From the NCBI GenBank assembly GCA_023052935.1, contig CM041294.1, positions 156,861,399 through 156,925,398 on the forward strand: a stretch of DNA of 64,000 bases, written 5' to 3'. Shown here one piece after another: positions 1-10,103 of this stretch (the first letter of the stretch is position 1; each line of letters begins with the position of its first letter). Made by a program: the position numbers and the translations under genes. The stretch is from Piezodorus guildinii. Its lineage: Eukaryota > Arthropoda > Insecta > Hemiptera > Pentatomidae. Under the pieces are notes generated by a model. It did no database searches and had not been told where the DNA came from. It saw nothing but the letters and a program-made list of their open reading frames with translations.

Positions 1-449
1 TAATTTCGTAGATTTTATAAAAATAAATATATCATCTTGTTGCAACTGATGAAAAACACAAAAATATATAAGTTGAACGAATTTGATATCTAACTAGAGG
101 AGAAAACTAAAAACATATTTTTTTAATGCATTTTTTTTACTTTGAACATAAGAACAGTAATATAGATGTGTAATATGCCGTTTGAAAGCTAGAGATTATA
201 GAATAAATATTATCTAATGCACAAACTTGTAAAAGTCAATAAAGAGTTATGAAAAGCAGATAAAACTGATTATTTTAGATAATAATATAATAGTTTTTTA
301 ATAAAACACATGTTTCTATAGAAATTCTATTTAACTAATTCTTTAATGGTTTCACTCATTTTTATCTCTTACTGTATTTGAAAATTCTTTAATCGATTCT
401 AAAAACGAAGGTAAGTGAAAGTCGTGTGTTGCCCGCACCAGATTTTTAA
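1..449 (+). repeat. Repeat R, copy 1 (3' part)
   Basis: This is the 3' half of an unclassified dispersed repeat present many times in the window (also near 3691, 5805, 7338-16737, 36088, 39938 and 61825). The diagnostic 3' end is GTAAGTGAAAGTCGTGTG followed by TTGCCCGCACCAGATTTTT. The 5' part is cut by the window edge. No coding capacity is seen. Confidence 0.8.
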
Positions 450-559
450 TCTTAAAATAAATTGAATATAATTATGCAATGATTTATCTAGTATTGGAAG
501 ACTACGATAGTTAAATTTGGGTTTTCTAGTGGATCCAAATAGGCAGATAATATTTTATT

Positions 560-735
560 CTTTCTATTTAATTTGAATCGAGCGGCCTCCAGCTAAAAGT
601 CTTATTCTAAAAGTCAGTGATAGAAAGATCTCTTTAAAAGTTCCCTCTAGCAGCTGCCAACAATATATCGCTCTGTATTTGAAAAAGTTTCTTTGAAATA
701 CTATTTAATTTCATTGCCTTTTTCAACTTAATTTA
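560..735 (+). repeat. Dispersed repeat D, copy 1
   Basis: The segment matches 30305-30485 at roughly 80% by eye, sharing blocks such as AGATCTCTTTAAAAG, CAGCTGC and ACAATATAT, in the same order and orientation. No coding signal or termini are recognised. The family is unclassified. Confidence 0.6.
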
Positions 736-739
736 TTTA

Positions 740-1110
740 TACCAAATCATATAGGACTGTCAGGAAATGAAGCGGCAGATAGAGCTGCCGGGGAAAAAAC
801 AAACTACAATAGAAAATGCCAAAGTACCTCTCCAAGACCTTTTAAAATGTCTACAGAAAGAAGCAGTCTAGAAATGGCAGGAGAAATATGACTAGAAGTC
901 ACAATTTAAAGGCAAAGATTACTATCCAACCCAGTCAACCATTAGCCTTATACCTGGTTCTCCAATAACCAACAACTTGATAAAAAAGAAATTTCACAAT
1001 TAGTAAGACTACGGACTAGCCATGGCTGCACAAACAAATATCTCAATTTAATGAAAATCGACAGACGTGGTCATATAAATTACTCTAATTTTTTATGGTG
1101 ATGAATTTTA
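740..1110 (+). pseudogene. LINE relic: RNase H and C-terminal part
   Basis: Near 745-800 the plus strand reads IGLSGNEAADRAA, the conserved HxGxxGNExAD-type signature of RNase H domains carried by I/Loa/Jockey-like LINEs. About 200 bases on, in another frame, it reads VRLRTSHGCTNKYL, matching the RTGHG motif that follows RNase H in such elements. Stops and frame changes separate the two. It is a fragment with no intact frame. The family assignment rests on motifs only, and the exact LINE clade is not resolved. Confidence 0.6.
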
Positions 1111-1833
1111 GCCAATCGAATATTTTTATTTCTGTCCACTTATTGATATCATACGCATAATAAAATTTAAAAAAATAAAATAAATAACTTTTCTTAGTTC
1201 TTGGTTAGTATTTTTAATTACTACCAGAATACCGCTTTTTTTAAGCATTTTGCTATAAGAAACAATTAACACTGTGAGATTACATGAACTACAGAACAAT
1301 TTTCACGATAAACAGCGGTGAAACATATCAGCAGTGGTCGGTCATAGTTCTCAATATTAATATTATAATTAATTTTTACGAGAGAACATAAACTTCAGTA
1401 TTTTTTTATTGATTATTATCTGATTGTCTTTATTTTAAATATATAGTATATTTTTTGTTTAATCTGCATTTTTTTTTAAAACATGCGGTTATGTTTAAAT
1501 TTGGAAACATTTTTTTGTGTGTCCGGTATATAGGACTGTATGTACCTTTCTGAAACGAGTCGTTTACTCGGTGGGGGCTTTACATTTAGAAGTGTCTATT
1601 ATTGATTTTTGGCAAGTATCTCTTAGCCCCATGACCTCTCGTTTATTGGCTGTCATTCAGATCGTTAATTGGTACGATTATTTTTAATTACGACCAGCGA
1701 CAAGTGCCCATGCCCCTGAGCCGTTCAACCTGTTCAGACCACCGTAAGGCCCTGTATAGGGACGGCGATAGGTTTGAAGGGTCCAGTGGAAGGAGATAGG
1801 GCGTGTGTCCGGCGCGATGGTACTAGCCATTGA
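1111..1833. other. Non-coding stretch, GC-richer end
   Basis: 1111-1540 is AT-rich with nothing recognised. From about 1540 the sequence becomes clearly GC-richer than its surroundings and contains an inverted CCAAT box (ATTGGC near 1645). It may be a promoter or 5' UTR for the frame at 1834, but no TATA box or splice signal is convincing. Confidence 0.3.
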
Positions 1834-2232
1834 GTGTATTGTTCCCTCCTGCTTCCAGATTTAGCTCCTCTGTCTCTACCTCTTTGGGCAGCATTTCGTT
1901 TTGGAAGTCGTGACAGCGTGGGGTATCATCGTGTTCTTGAATTCAAAACCGATCGTGGACTGAATGTCTCGTCTGTCCTTGTTCCAGTCGCGGCGGGTAA
2001 AACCAGCGGTGGTTTTAAATTGATTCCTTCAAGGTCCAGAACTGTGAAAGGAAATTTCTTATTCATGATTATAATCACCTTGAAAATGATTCTATTTACT
2101 ATTATCTTAATTAATATCACTCTGGTTATTATTTACGTATATTGCATGCGTCCACATAATATGCTTTTCGTTAACCGCCGGCAAAACCACATACGAAAGG
2201 AAATAGGAGAACATTTAGGTAGGAAAAAATAA
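1834..2232 (+). CDS. Hypothetical small protein with one membrane segment
   Basis: This is an open frame of 132 codons that I do not recognise. Residues about 75-104 form one long hydrophobic stretch rich in Ile and Leu (FLFMIIITLKMILF onward), compatible with a single transmembrane helix. A basic, probably cytosolic tail follows, ending GEHLGRKK. The first 70 residues are Ser/Arg-rich without domains. The upstream DNA is GC-richer than the local background, which fits either a genuine gene or an unrecognised transposon piece. No homolog, splice site or polyadenylation signal supports it, and a frame this long can arise by chance. Confidence 0.25.
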   Translation: MYCSLLLPDLAPLSLPLWAAFRFGSRDSVGYHRVLEFKTDRGLNVSSVLVPVAAGKTSGGFKLIPSRSRTVKGNFLFMIIITLKMILFTIILINITLVIIYVYCMRPHNMLFVNRRQNHIRKEIGEHLGRKK

Positions 2233-2560
2233 AAACGTTTTCAAGAGGTGTTTTGCTTTAATACTGGGTCAACAAGATATGTGGACATCTTGGCATTTTG
2301 TGCCACAGAAAGGGTGCACCGATAGTAGATCACACTATCAGACATAAAACAAATGAACAAGGCAAACAAATTCAAGAGAAAAAATAAAACATTTATACGA
2401 AATGTATTCCATACCTGCTAGAAAAATTTTGTGAAGAGTTCCGCGAAAGATAATTTACAGTCACGAGACAAGAGGACCATCCCAGTAGCTGCTATTGGTT
2501 TGTGTCACATGAAATCTCCGTTTCCAAGGTAAAGGGTTTTTATTAAAAATACGATATGAA
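2233..2560. other. No gene recognised
   Basis: AT-rich sequence without an open frame, repeat match or regulatory signal that I can support. Confidence 0.5.
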
Positions 2561-2585
2561 AACAAGATAATTTTATTCGAAGTAT

Positions 2586-3215
2586 TTACCTTCTTTTTCT
2601 ACCCATTTTTCCCAACGTGACACCAACTTTTTTTATTCCCGAACTGAAAAACTCTAAGCTTTGAAGTGAAACAAAATCTGAAAACGCACTTTTCACTTGA
2701 TCATCATTTTCAAAAAGTTTTACTTTGACAAAGTTGTCTAAATTCCTGAACAGGTGGTAATCTGTTGGAGACAAGTCGGGAGAATATGGTGGGAACTTCG
2801 TAACCCTGTTCTTTCAATTTTTGCACGGTATGTTTTGAAACATGCCGCTCAGTGAGATCATGAGGTACCCGTGTATCGAGCTTTTTTACTTTTCCAATAC
2901 ACTTTAAATGTCTGGAAACGGTAGATGCACTTGCATTTAGTTGTGCATAGAGTCCTTTAACTGTTTGGTAGGGGTTTCCTTCTACTGTATGTTTGAGGAC
3001 ATCGTTGTCTATTACTGACGGAGGTCTTCCTCGGGGCAAGTTTTCCAAGTCGGTATTCCAAGCTGAAAACTTAGCAAACCAATGGCGAATGGTCCGTTCA
3101 TTAACACCCCCGTCCCCAAACGCCTTGCAAATATTTCTAGCGGCCTCAGCTGCTGAATGGCTGAGTTTGAACTCGTACTAAAATATTACTCGAAAATTGC
3201 GTGTTTCCATGTTCA
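2586..3215 (-). pseudogene. Internally deleted mariner-type transposase
   Basis: Read on the minus strand, the N-terminal part holds a mariner helix-turn-helix region: ICKAFGDGGVNERTIRHWF, then LENLPRGRPPS, then a second HTH ending STVSRHLKCIGKVKKLD. After PHDLTE the sequence jumps straight to HVSKHTVQKLKEQGYEV, which normally lies just after the second catalytic Asp. So the middle of the catalytic domain, including the first two Asp, is deleted. A one-base frameshift near 2795 then leads to PPYSPDLSPTDYHLF, the third-Asp motif of DD34D mariners, and a short C-terminus ending near 2586. The enzyme cannot be active. Terminal inverted repeats were not found. Confidence 0.8.
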
Positions 3216-3690
3216 TATTTGGAGGTTTACTAAAAAATAGGTAATTGATTGGGAATCTAATGTTTATAATACAAAGGTAGAGGATTAGTAACTGTTTACT
3301 TTAAATATGTAAACATTCGGAAGAAAACAACAGAGACCTGCAAAATCCTTTATGTATTTCAGAAACTATAAAAACGGACATTTCATGCGAAACGACCCAA
3401 TAGATCATTTTCGGAGAATTATGGACTCGAAATAAATTAGTTGCAAAACATAGCGGAGACCATAATCCTGGACATGTTGGAATCCTGCTTCAGCATATAT
3501 TGAGGCTAGGCTGGATTTATGAATGTCTATGTGTAATTTCGAAATGAATTATGTCTATGTATTTCTATTTGGCAGTATATCTCTATTTTTTTTCTTTGAA
3601 AGTTGTCTTTAGGATTGATCAAGTATGCTTTGTACTCATAGAACTCAGTAAAGTTGAGCAGCAGATTCAAATGGGAATTTCTTCTAGCTA
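3216..3690. other. No gene recognised
   Basis: AT-rich, no open frame with recognisable content and no repeat boundary seen. Confidence 0.5.
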
Positions 3691-4335
3691 TACGAGAAAT
3701 ATATAGTAAGAGAAAGTATCTTGAAAATTTCGAATTCGAGTGTTCACCGGAAAGACGCGTTTTAGGTAGGTTCCCCGGATTTTCAAATTACCACGTCCCA
3801 CAAAAAGGCCTCGGAGTGTGTATGTGGTCAGTATAGCTCAAATGCGATAAATTGTATGAAACTGAAATTTCTTATTTTAGGATTTTTTATTTATTTATTT
3901 AACGTCACTTTATGCTACTATGGCTAATCGGACGATGATATATTGGGAGTCCTAAATTTTGCCTATCCAGGTTTTATTAGGATAGGGATCTTTAACGAGT
4001 ACCTGACATCGCACAGGCTCGGGACCACCTTTTAACGTCCCCTCCGAAGGACGGCATAACTAAGGATTTTTTACTCCCAATAAAACATCCTAGGACCACC
4101 TGCGGGTTTGAACCCGTGACCTTTGGCATAGGAGGCTGTTATGCTAACCACCCAGCTGCAAGTGATCCCTATTATTTAAGGAGCGTATATACCTGAGATG
4201 TTACTGCAAGCGGGAAACCAGAAGAGCCACTTACCATGCACTTTTTAACGATTCCCTCGGAAACGGCTCTAACGATTTTTAATAAACTCGCTATTTCGGT
4301 GTAAAATTTTATGAGCTTGACTCAAATGCTTTCTA
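3691..4335 (+). repeat. Repeat R, copy 2, split by a SINE
   Basis: The 5' part (ATATATAGTAAGAGAAAG, then the AAATTTCGAATTC block) ends near 3888. It resumes after 4172 with the GAGATGTTAC...AACCAGAAGAG and AAACTCGCTAT blocks. The interruption is a SINE-A copy, so R inserted first. Confidence 0.8.
3889..4172 (-). mobile_element. SINE-A copy 1, tRNA-derived
   Basis: Read on the minus strand it starts with a tRNA-like head containing an A-box-like GTGGTTAGCATAACAG and a B-box GGTTCAAACCC. It ends in GTGACGTTAAATAAATA repeats. It lies inside an R copy, flanked by TATTTTAGGA and TATTTAAGGA, an imperfect 10-bp target duplication. The presence of internal RNA polymerase III boxes and an A-rich tail defines the class. 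Confidence 0.85.
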
Positions 4336-4542
4336 GAAACAAATTTCATAATTCAATAAATAATTCATCTGACTAAAGTATAAATTTACAAAATATTAAG
4401 TTTTAAATGTTATAGATTTTTTTTTTATAATTTCCATTTTTGTTTTCTTTAATATCAAGCAAAAACATTTTCATTTACTCTTTTCAATATTACAATGCTA
4501 GTTGATTCTTCATTAAAAATGGAAAATTTCAAACCCAAAGCC

Positions 4543-4838
4543 TTCTTCTTCTTCTTCGGTTGGCGCGACAGGCCTTGGAGGCCCTTGGCCGCGCGGTATG
4601 GTTTTTAGTCCACACTGCGATCCTCGATGATATTTTATAGGGTAGGGTCATCACTCCCTACGCCTATTTTTGTGGGTGGCTATCAATTAGCTGACGGGTC
4701 CCACATACCCGGGGGAGATTATGAGTGAATCCCCATTTATTTGTATGCTTGAAAAAAGTCCTCCTGGGACTGGGATTCGAACTCACAACTTCAGCGTGGC
4801 AGGCTAGCGCGCTAACCACTCAGCCACGGGCTCCCCCC
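4543..4838 (-). mobile_element. SINE-B copy 1, tRNA-derived
   Basis: On the minus strand the head reads GGAGCCCGTGGCTGAGTGG then TTAGCGCGCTAG, an A-box, with B-box GAGTTCGAATCCC. The tail is a GAA repeat. It is flanked by a perfect 12-bp target duplication AAACCCAAAGCC at 4531-4542 and 4839-4850. It is a complete, LINE-mobilised insertion. Confidence 0.92.
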
Positions 4839-4850
4839 AAACCCAAAGCC

Positions 4851-5800
4851 TACAGTGTCTAAATTGATGGAAAGAACTATCCTGTTGATATTTTTATATT
4901 TCTTGCATCATCAGGACTTGCATCATGTCAATAAGGAGAATAAAATAATGGATATATATAAAGACAGTATATAACCTATTCCACGACCCTGATAAAGGTT
5001 GAAGGGAAAAGCAGAGTTTGTGGCTTCAGCTGGAAGAGATTAAATTAATAACAGGTGATCAGCAAAAACAGAATATATATACAATAAATAAACAAAATTA
5101 TTGTACGAAAAACTCTTAAAATTAATGAAATACAAATAGAAAAATGATTGGCGAATCGGAGAACGCCGGAATCGGGGAAATATGGACAGGTTAGTTGTTT
5201 TATTTTAGAGATTCTAGGCTTAGTGTATAGTAGAAGCATCTATTTGTTTCCTACCTAACATTTTTCTTTAACCTTCATACTTAATATAAGAATATATAAA
5301 ACTTTTGATCGGCCGCATTACAGAGCAGAATATACGGTAATAATATTTAATTCTAATGATAAAAAATTTACATCATCCTAACACTGATCCAATTGTTTAA
5401 GCATGCAGCACAATTGTTTAACAGTATGCGATATAAAGCTCTGATATCTGGGGAATACATAAAGAAACGTAGAGTTAAAAGATTACTACGAAGGATTGTT
5501 CTTGGTTGCCTTACAACCAAGAAATCCTTACTTGGAAAGACATGGTATTGCCGGAAAAATATAGGATGGAGCCAATATTACTTGGTAAACCCAACAGCGA
5601 CATGGTGTCTTGACATGAGAAGAAATTGAGTAAGCTCTTCAGTTGCTTATGAAGCTCTGCAGGATGCCATATGTACTCCAAAAAGCCGTAGTCGGAGATG
5701 ATACTAGATTTTAGATGAATAAAATCATAGAAATTGTTTAATGACAACAATCAAGTATATGGCAACAATGAGACATGTGGTTATTTTTACTTAAACTTAC
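4851..5800. other. No gene recognised
   Basis: Mostly AT-rich. Short overlapping open frames near 5393-5750 on both strands have no recognisable motif and are not called. Confidence 0.45.
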
Positions 5801-5804
5801 CTAT

Positions 5805-6805
5805 ATATGAAATATATAGTAAGAGAAAGTATTGCGACCGTTAAAATTTTCGAATTCCAGTTTCCAAAGGAAACACACGTTCTGAGGTCTCCTGAGTCCA
5901 AATGACCAAGTCCCTAAAAAAGGTATCTGTGTCCGTGTGTTTGTGGTTAGTCCAGCACGAAAACGAAAAGTTGTACGAAACTTTAATTTTATGTTTAATT
6001 AGGCGTAGGGAGTGATGACCCTGCACTATTAATTGTATCGTGAAACGCGAGTGTTAACTCCCAGGATATTTCACCGCGAGGCCTAGGGCCTGCACGGCCT
6101 GTCGCGCCACTGAAAAAAAAAAAAAAAATAGGCCCGAGATGTTACAGCACCTTTTTCACTAATATCGACTAACCGGAAGTGCTACTTGGTACCATGCATT
6201 TTGGACCTTTTTAGGATTTACTCAAAAATGGCTTTAAAGATTTTGATTAAGCTCGCTATACCGTTGTAAAATTTAATAGGTTTTAATATCATGCAGGTGT
6301 AATACTTATAGAAATAATCTGACAGGGCTGAACTGCCGATATTTTAAATTTTCTTCCTCTTAAGTACCTTTAATTTTGTAGATTTCATAAAATTTACCAT
6401 TTCCTGTGGTTAGCGTGGCTATAAAACAGCTAAATATGGTCAAACGAATTTGATGACCAACTAAAGAAGAAAAGATACTTTGTTATGCAATTTATGTGAT
6501 TTTGCGCATAAAAACAGTAATGTAGATGTATAATGTACCGTTGGAAACCTAAAGATTTTAGAAAAAATATTATATGAAAAATTGTAATAGTTAACGAAGA
6601 ATGATGAAATGTCGATAAAAAAAAAAACTGATCGTCGTAGATAATAATAGATTCTTTGCTGAAACACGTGTTTCTATTAAAACTCTGGGTAATTAATTAT
6701 TAATAATTTATTACCTTCTTTTAATGTATTTAAAATTCTTAAATTTATAATAACAACGGAGGTAAGTGAACGTCTTGTGTTGCGCGCACTAGATTTTTAA
6801 ATTAA
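5805..6805 (+). repeat. Repeat R, copy 3, split by a SINE fragment
   Basis: This near full-length R copy runs from ATATATAGTAAGAGAAAG to the 3' end GTCTTGTGTTGCGCGCACT. It is interrupted at 6003-6129 by a 5'-truncated SINE-B. It shares the middle blocks (AACCGGAAG, ATTAAGCTCGCTAT, CTGACAGGGCT) with the copies at 7338-16737. Confidence 0.85.
6003..6129 (+). mobile_element. SINE-B copy 2, 5'-truncated
   Basis: The segment starts at AGGCGTAGGGAGTGATGACC, runs through GGCCTGTCGCGCCACTG and ends in a poly-A tract. It matches only the 3' half of SINE-B and lies inside an R copy. The 5' truncation is typical of LINE-driven retrotransposition. Confidence 0.8.
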
Positions 6806-7337
6806 GAATAAATGGAAGAATCTTATGATTGATCGAATTAAAAATATACATTTATAAGCGAGTGTAATAAATAATCTCTAGTCATTGAAAGAAAGTTCTA
6901 CTTATCAGGCCAGTTAGTAGCAGTTGTTGCTGGAATGACCGCTATTAAGGAAGTATTCAGATCGGCCATTATGTTGCTACTACACAGTATTTTGGAGAAG
7001 ATAGCCTAAACTAAAAGATGGCTGCTACGATTGTCCTATAAGATAACTAACTACCAGAATACGGCCATTATTCGAAATTTCCGTGCTTGAGGTTAGTCAA
7101 TTTTTGCAAAGACCTTGTGCCTCGTTAAAAGGTTACATTAACAAACTCGCGGCAATTCGTTCCATCTTCCTTTCACGCGATGGCCACTGCCTTATCGATT
7201 AATGTTAATGCTTTTCAAAGAGCTAATGCCGGCCATTGGAGGGATAACATCAGGGTTTTAAATCTTTTAATCACGGCGACCAGCAACACTAGCACAAGGA
7301 TTTATAAGCATTCAATAGGTTGCATGTGAAAAGTTTT
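6806..7337. other. No gene recognised
   Basis: Sequence that does not match other parts of the window. It contains a GC-richer patch near 7140-7280 without an open frame or clear regulatory motif. Confidence 0.4.
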
Positions 7338-7670
7338 AGTTATTGATGTATTTGTTTTTAATGTAAGATCGCGATATACAGAGATAGCTTCAGTCATAAT
7401 CCCTCATAAGCGAGAGCATCCTACGTTTAATTTTTTTGGTACAAATCAAAGTTATAATAATAAAATAAGGATTTAGAATAAAAGCTTATGTTAGAGACTG
7501 TTTTTACTTTCTATCACGGGTTTAATTTGTGATTTCTTTTTTTAATTTCACTTACTATATATAGTAAGGGGAAGTATTGCGATCGTGAAAATTTTCGAAT
7601 TCCAGTTTTCAACGGAAATACACGTTTTAGGGTCCCCTGAGTCCAAATAACCAAGTCCCGCAAAAAGATC

Positions 7671-7682
7671 TGTGTGTGTGTG

Positions 7683-7713
<31 letters not shown>

Positions 7714-7740
7714 GTTTGTCTGTGTGTGTGTGTGTTTGTC

Positions 7741-7822
<82 letters not shown>
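7671..7822 (+). repeat. GT microsatellite with TTTGTCTG interruptions
   Basis: A (GT)n tract with interspersed TTTGTCTG units sits inside R copy 4. His-Thr or Cys-Val open frames across it are artefacts of the repeat. Confidence 0.95.
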
Positions 7823-7823
<1 letters not shown>

Positions 7824-8404
7824 TAACTCCCGGGCGGAAACGGTAAGTCCTATGAAACTGAAATTTCATATTTAAGACAACTATACGCCCGAGACGTGAC
7901 AAAACATTTTTCATAAAATTGAGCCAACCAGAAGAGGCACTTTATACCATGCATTTTGCACCTTTTTTCGATTTTCTCAAAAACGGTTCCGACGATTTTG
8001 ATTAAACTCGCTATATCGATGTAAAATTTAATGGGCTTTAATATCATGTAGGTTTTATTTAGATAAAAATGGTCTGACAGGGCTTAAATACCGATATTTT
8101 AAATTTTCTTCCCCTAAAGTACCTTTAATTTTGTAGATTCAATAATGATTATTGATAATAATAATAATAATTATTGACATAATAGTTATTGATGTATTTG
8201 TTTTTAATGTAAGATCGCGATATACAGAGATAGCTTCAGTCATAATCCCTCATAAGCGAGAGCATCCTACGTTTAATTTTTTTGGTACAAATAAAAGTTA
8301 TAATAATAAAATAAGGATTTAGAATAAAAGCTTATGTTAGAGACTGTTTTTACTTTCTATCACGGGTTTAATTTGTGATTTCTTTTTTTAATTTCACTTA
8401 CTAT

Positions 8405-8975
8405 TGCTACGGTCAAGACAATGACGGGTGGACCACGCCTGGAGGGGCCTAGATGAGGCTAGAGACTTCTGGACCTGGACAGTCCTCGAAGTGCCTGGAA
8501 CGGCCCACCCTTCTTACCTGCGCCCAACGTGGGGCTAGAAGATTCGGCGGTGGTACAAATACCGGTCCCCCAAACCTGGGTGAGTCAGTCTTAATCCGGC
8601 TCAACAAGTATCAGTGATGTGTCAGTGAACAGTGACAGTGAACAGTTCGTGACAGTGTGACAGTATAGTGAAACTGTGTGTCAATATTGTGATAACCGGT
8701 CGGTGGGAAATTAGAAGACTGTAGTTTATATATGTGTTTTATAGTTGTAAGTTCTAGAATAAGTCTAACAGATTGTATGAATTTACGTAAGTAGTTTATT
8801 TGTTAGGAATACCTCATTTTATATGTATACTGTTTAGTAGTTAAGCTAGTGATTCCATTATTATTGTTAATATAGTGGTTAGTAATCCCTTTGTATTTGT
8901 GTTTTCTGTATTTAATAAATATTTGTAATTTGTAAACTGGAGTAGTTCATTTCTCACACCCCGTAGCCCGTAACA
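8405..8975 (+). repeat. 5' LTR of the gypsy element
   Basis: The LTR is 571 bp, beginning TGCTACGGTCAAGACAATG and ending CCCGTAGCCCGTAACA. It has a GC-rich first part, a cluster of GTGACAGT-like short repeats around 8620-8680, and a polyadenylation signal AATAAA at 8914-8919. It should drive transcription of the element. Confidence 0.97.
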
Positions 8976-8978
8976 ATT

Positions 8979-8996
8979 TGGTGTCAGAAGTGGGAT
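8979..8996 (+). other. Primer-binding site, tRNA-Leu type
   Basis: TGGTGTCAGAAGTGGGAT lies three bases after the 5' LTR. Its complement ends in TGACACCA, the 3' end expected of an animal tRNA-Leu with its added CCA. The match is from general knowledge of tRNA-Leu acceptor and T-arm sequence and has not been aligned to a host tRNA. Confidence 0.8.
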
Positions 8997-9059
8997 CATT
9001 GTAAATGGTTATAATTTTGGTTTTCTTGTTTTTGTAATTATTGGGCTACTGTGTGGAAA

Positions 9060-10103
9060 ATGACTTCTCAGAGTGTTAGACTGAATGATTTAAAAGTTGC
9101 AGACTTAAGACGGGAGTTAGAAGAACGAGATCTGGATACTTTCGGAACGAAATCAGTACTGCAACAACGCTTGCGCCAATTTTTTGTTGATTCAGGGGAA
9201 AATCCAGACGAGATTACGTTTGAAAATGATTTCAGTAAGTTGTCTGCAACTTTTAAAACTGAATTAGGCACTGTTAAAAATGAGTTAGGTAATGAGTTAA
9301 GTACTGTTAAAAATGAGTTAGGTAATGAGTTAAGTACTGTTAAAAATGAGTTAGGTAATGAGTTAAGTACTGTTAAAAATGAGTTAGGTAATGTAGAAAA
9401 GAAGTTAGGTAATGAATTAAGTACTGTTAAAAATACATTGGAGGCTAAGTTAGGCAATTTAGAAACTAAGTTAATGGAAAGTGTAGATAATAAGTTAGCT
9501 GATGTAGAATCTAGATTAGGAGAAAAAGTCGATTCAGTAGAAAATGAACTTAGGGTAAGAATAGAAGCTCTAGAAGAACGTATGAACAACCCAACGACAA
9601 TCGGCACCGACCAACCCTCTGAGAGAAGCCCTCACAACACCATTCCCTCCGCCAATGCTGGGATGCCACCAACGCACAACACCATCCCATTGTTCGACGG
9701 GAAGACACCGTGGGAGGACTACATGACTCTCTTCGAGACAGCGGCTTCGATCCACGGGTGGTCAAAGGAGACGCAAGCATCAGCGTTGTGCCTAGCCTTG
9801 CGTGGAGACGCCTTAGGAGTGCTACAGGGGATGCCCATGTCGGAGCGGTGCAACTACGGTGAGCTGATAAGAAGACTGGAGATGCGTTTCGGCCATCGCC
9901 ACATGGACCAACTATACCGTTCCCAGTTAAAGAACAGGGTCCAGAAGACCAACGAGACGCTGCAGGAATTTGAAGCAGATATCGCCCGGCTAGTGAGGAA
10001 TGCCTACCCAACAGTCACCGACGACGTCTACGAGAGCTTGGCTATTCCTGGATGGACTTCGAGACCCGGAAACCCAACAGGCCGTGAAACTCGCATGCCC
10101 TAA
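9060..10103 (+). CDS. gag: Gag of the gypsy element (N-terminal frame)
   Basis: ATG at 9060 (MTSQSVRLNDLK) is preferred over a GTG nine bases upstream. Residues about 5-42 form a SAP motif (LNDLKVADLRRELEER, then LQQRLRQFF), a fold that usually binds AT-rich DNA. Residues about 60-180 are a coiled coil built on 33-bp (11-residue) repeats of NELGNELSTVK. From about 210 comes a Retrotrans_gag capsid region (LFDGKTPWEDYMTLFETAA through NETLQEFEADIARLV). Homology leaves this frame after VTDDVYESLA, near 10041, and resumes in the +1 frame, so the last residues before 10103 are out of frame. The zinc knuckle lies in the next frame. The first 530 bases are AT-rich, unlike the GC-rich remainder. Confidence 0.9.
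   Translation: MTSQSVRLNDLKVADLRRELEERDLDTFGTKSVLQQRLRQFFVDSGENPDEITFENDFSKLSATFKTELGTVKNELGNELSTVKNELGNELSTVKNELGNELSTVKNELGNVEKKLGNELSTVKNTLEAKLGNLETKLMESVDNKLADVESRLGEKVDSVENELRVRIEALEERMNNPTTIGTDQPSERSPHNTIPSANAGMPPTHNTIPLFDGKTPWEDYMTLFETAASIHGWSKETQASALCLALRGDALGVLQGMPMSERCNYGELIRRLEMRFGHRHMDQLYRSQLKNRVQKTNETLQEFEADIARLVRNAYPTVTDDVYESLAIPGWTSRPGNPTGRETRMP
9279..9431 (+). repeat. 33-bp tandem repeats inside gag
   Basis: Units begin at 9279, 9312 and 9345, with a fourth diverged unit to about 9431. Each encodes the 11-residue NELGNELSTVK. The repeats keep the frame and extend the Gag coiled coil, so length variation between element copies is likely. Confidence 0.9.

Noticed and set aside
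4760..4835. tRNA-like sequences with good A and B boxes as functional tRNA genes (also at the other SINE heads)
   Set aside because: They do not close a cloverleaf acceptor stem, are fused to repeat bodies with tails, and recur with target duplications; they are SINE heads.
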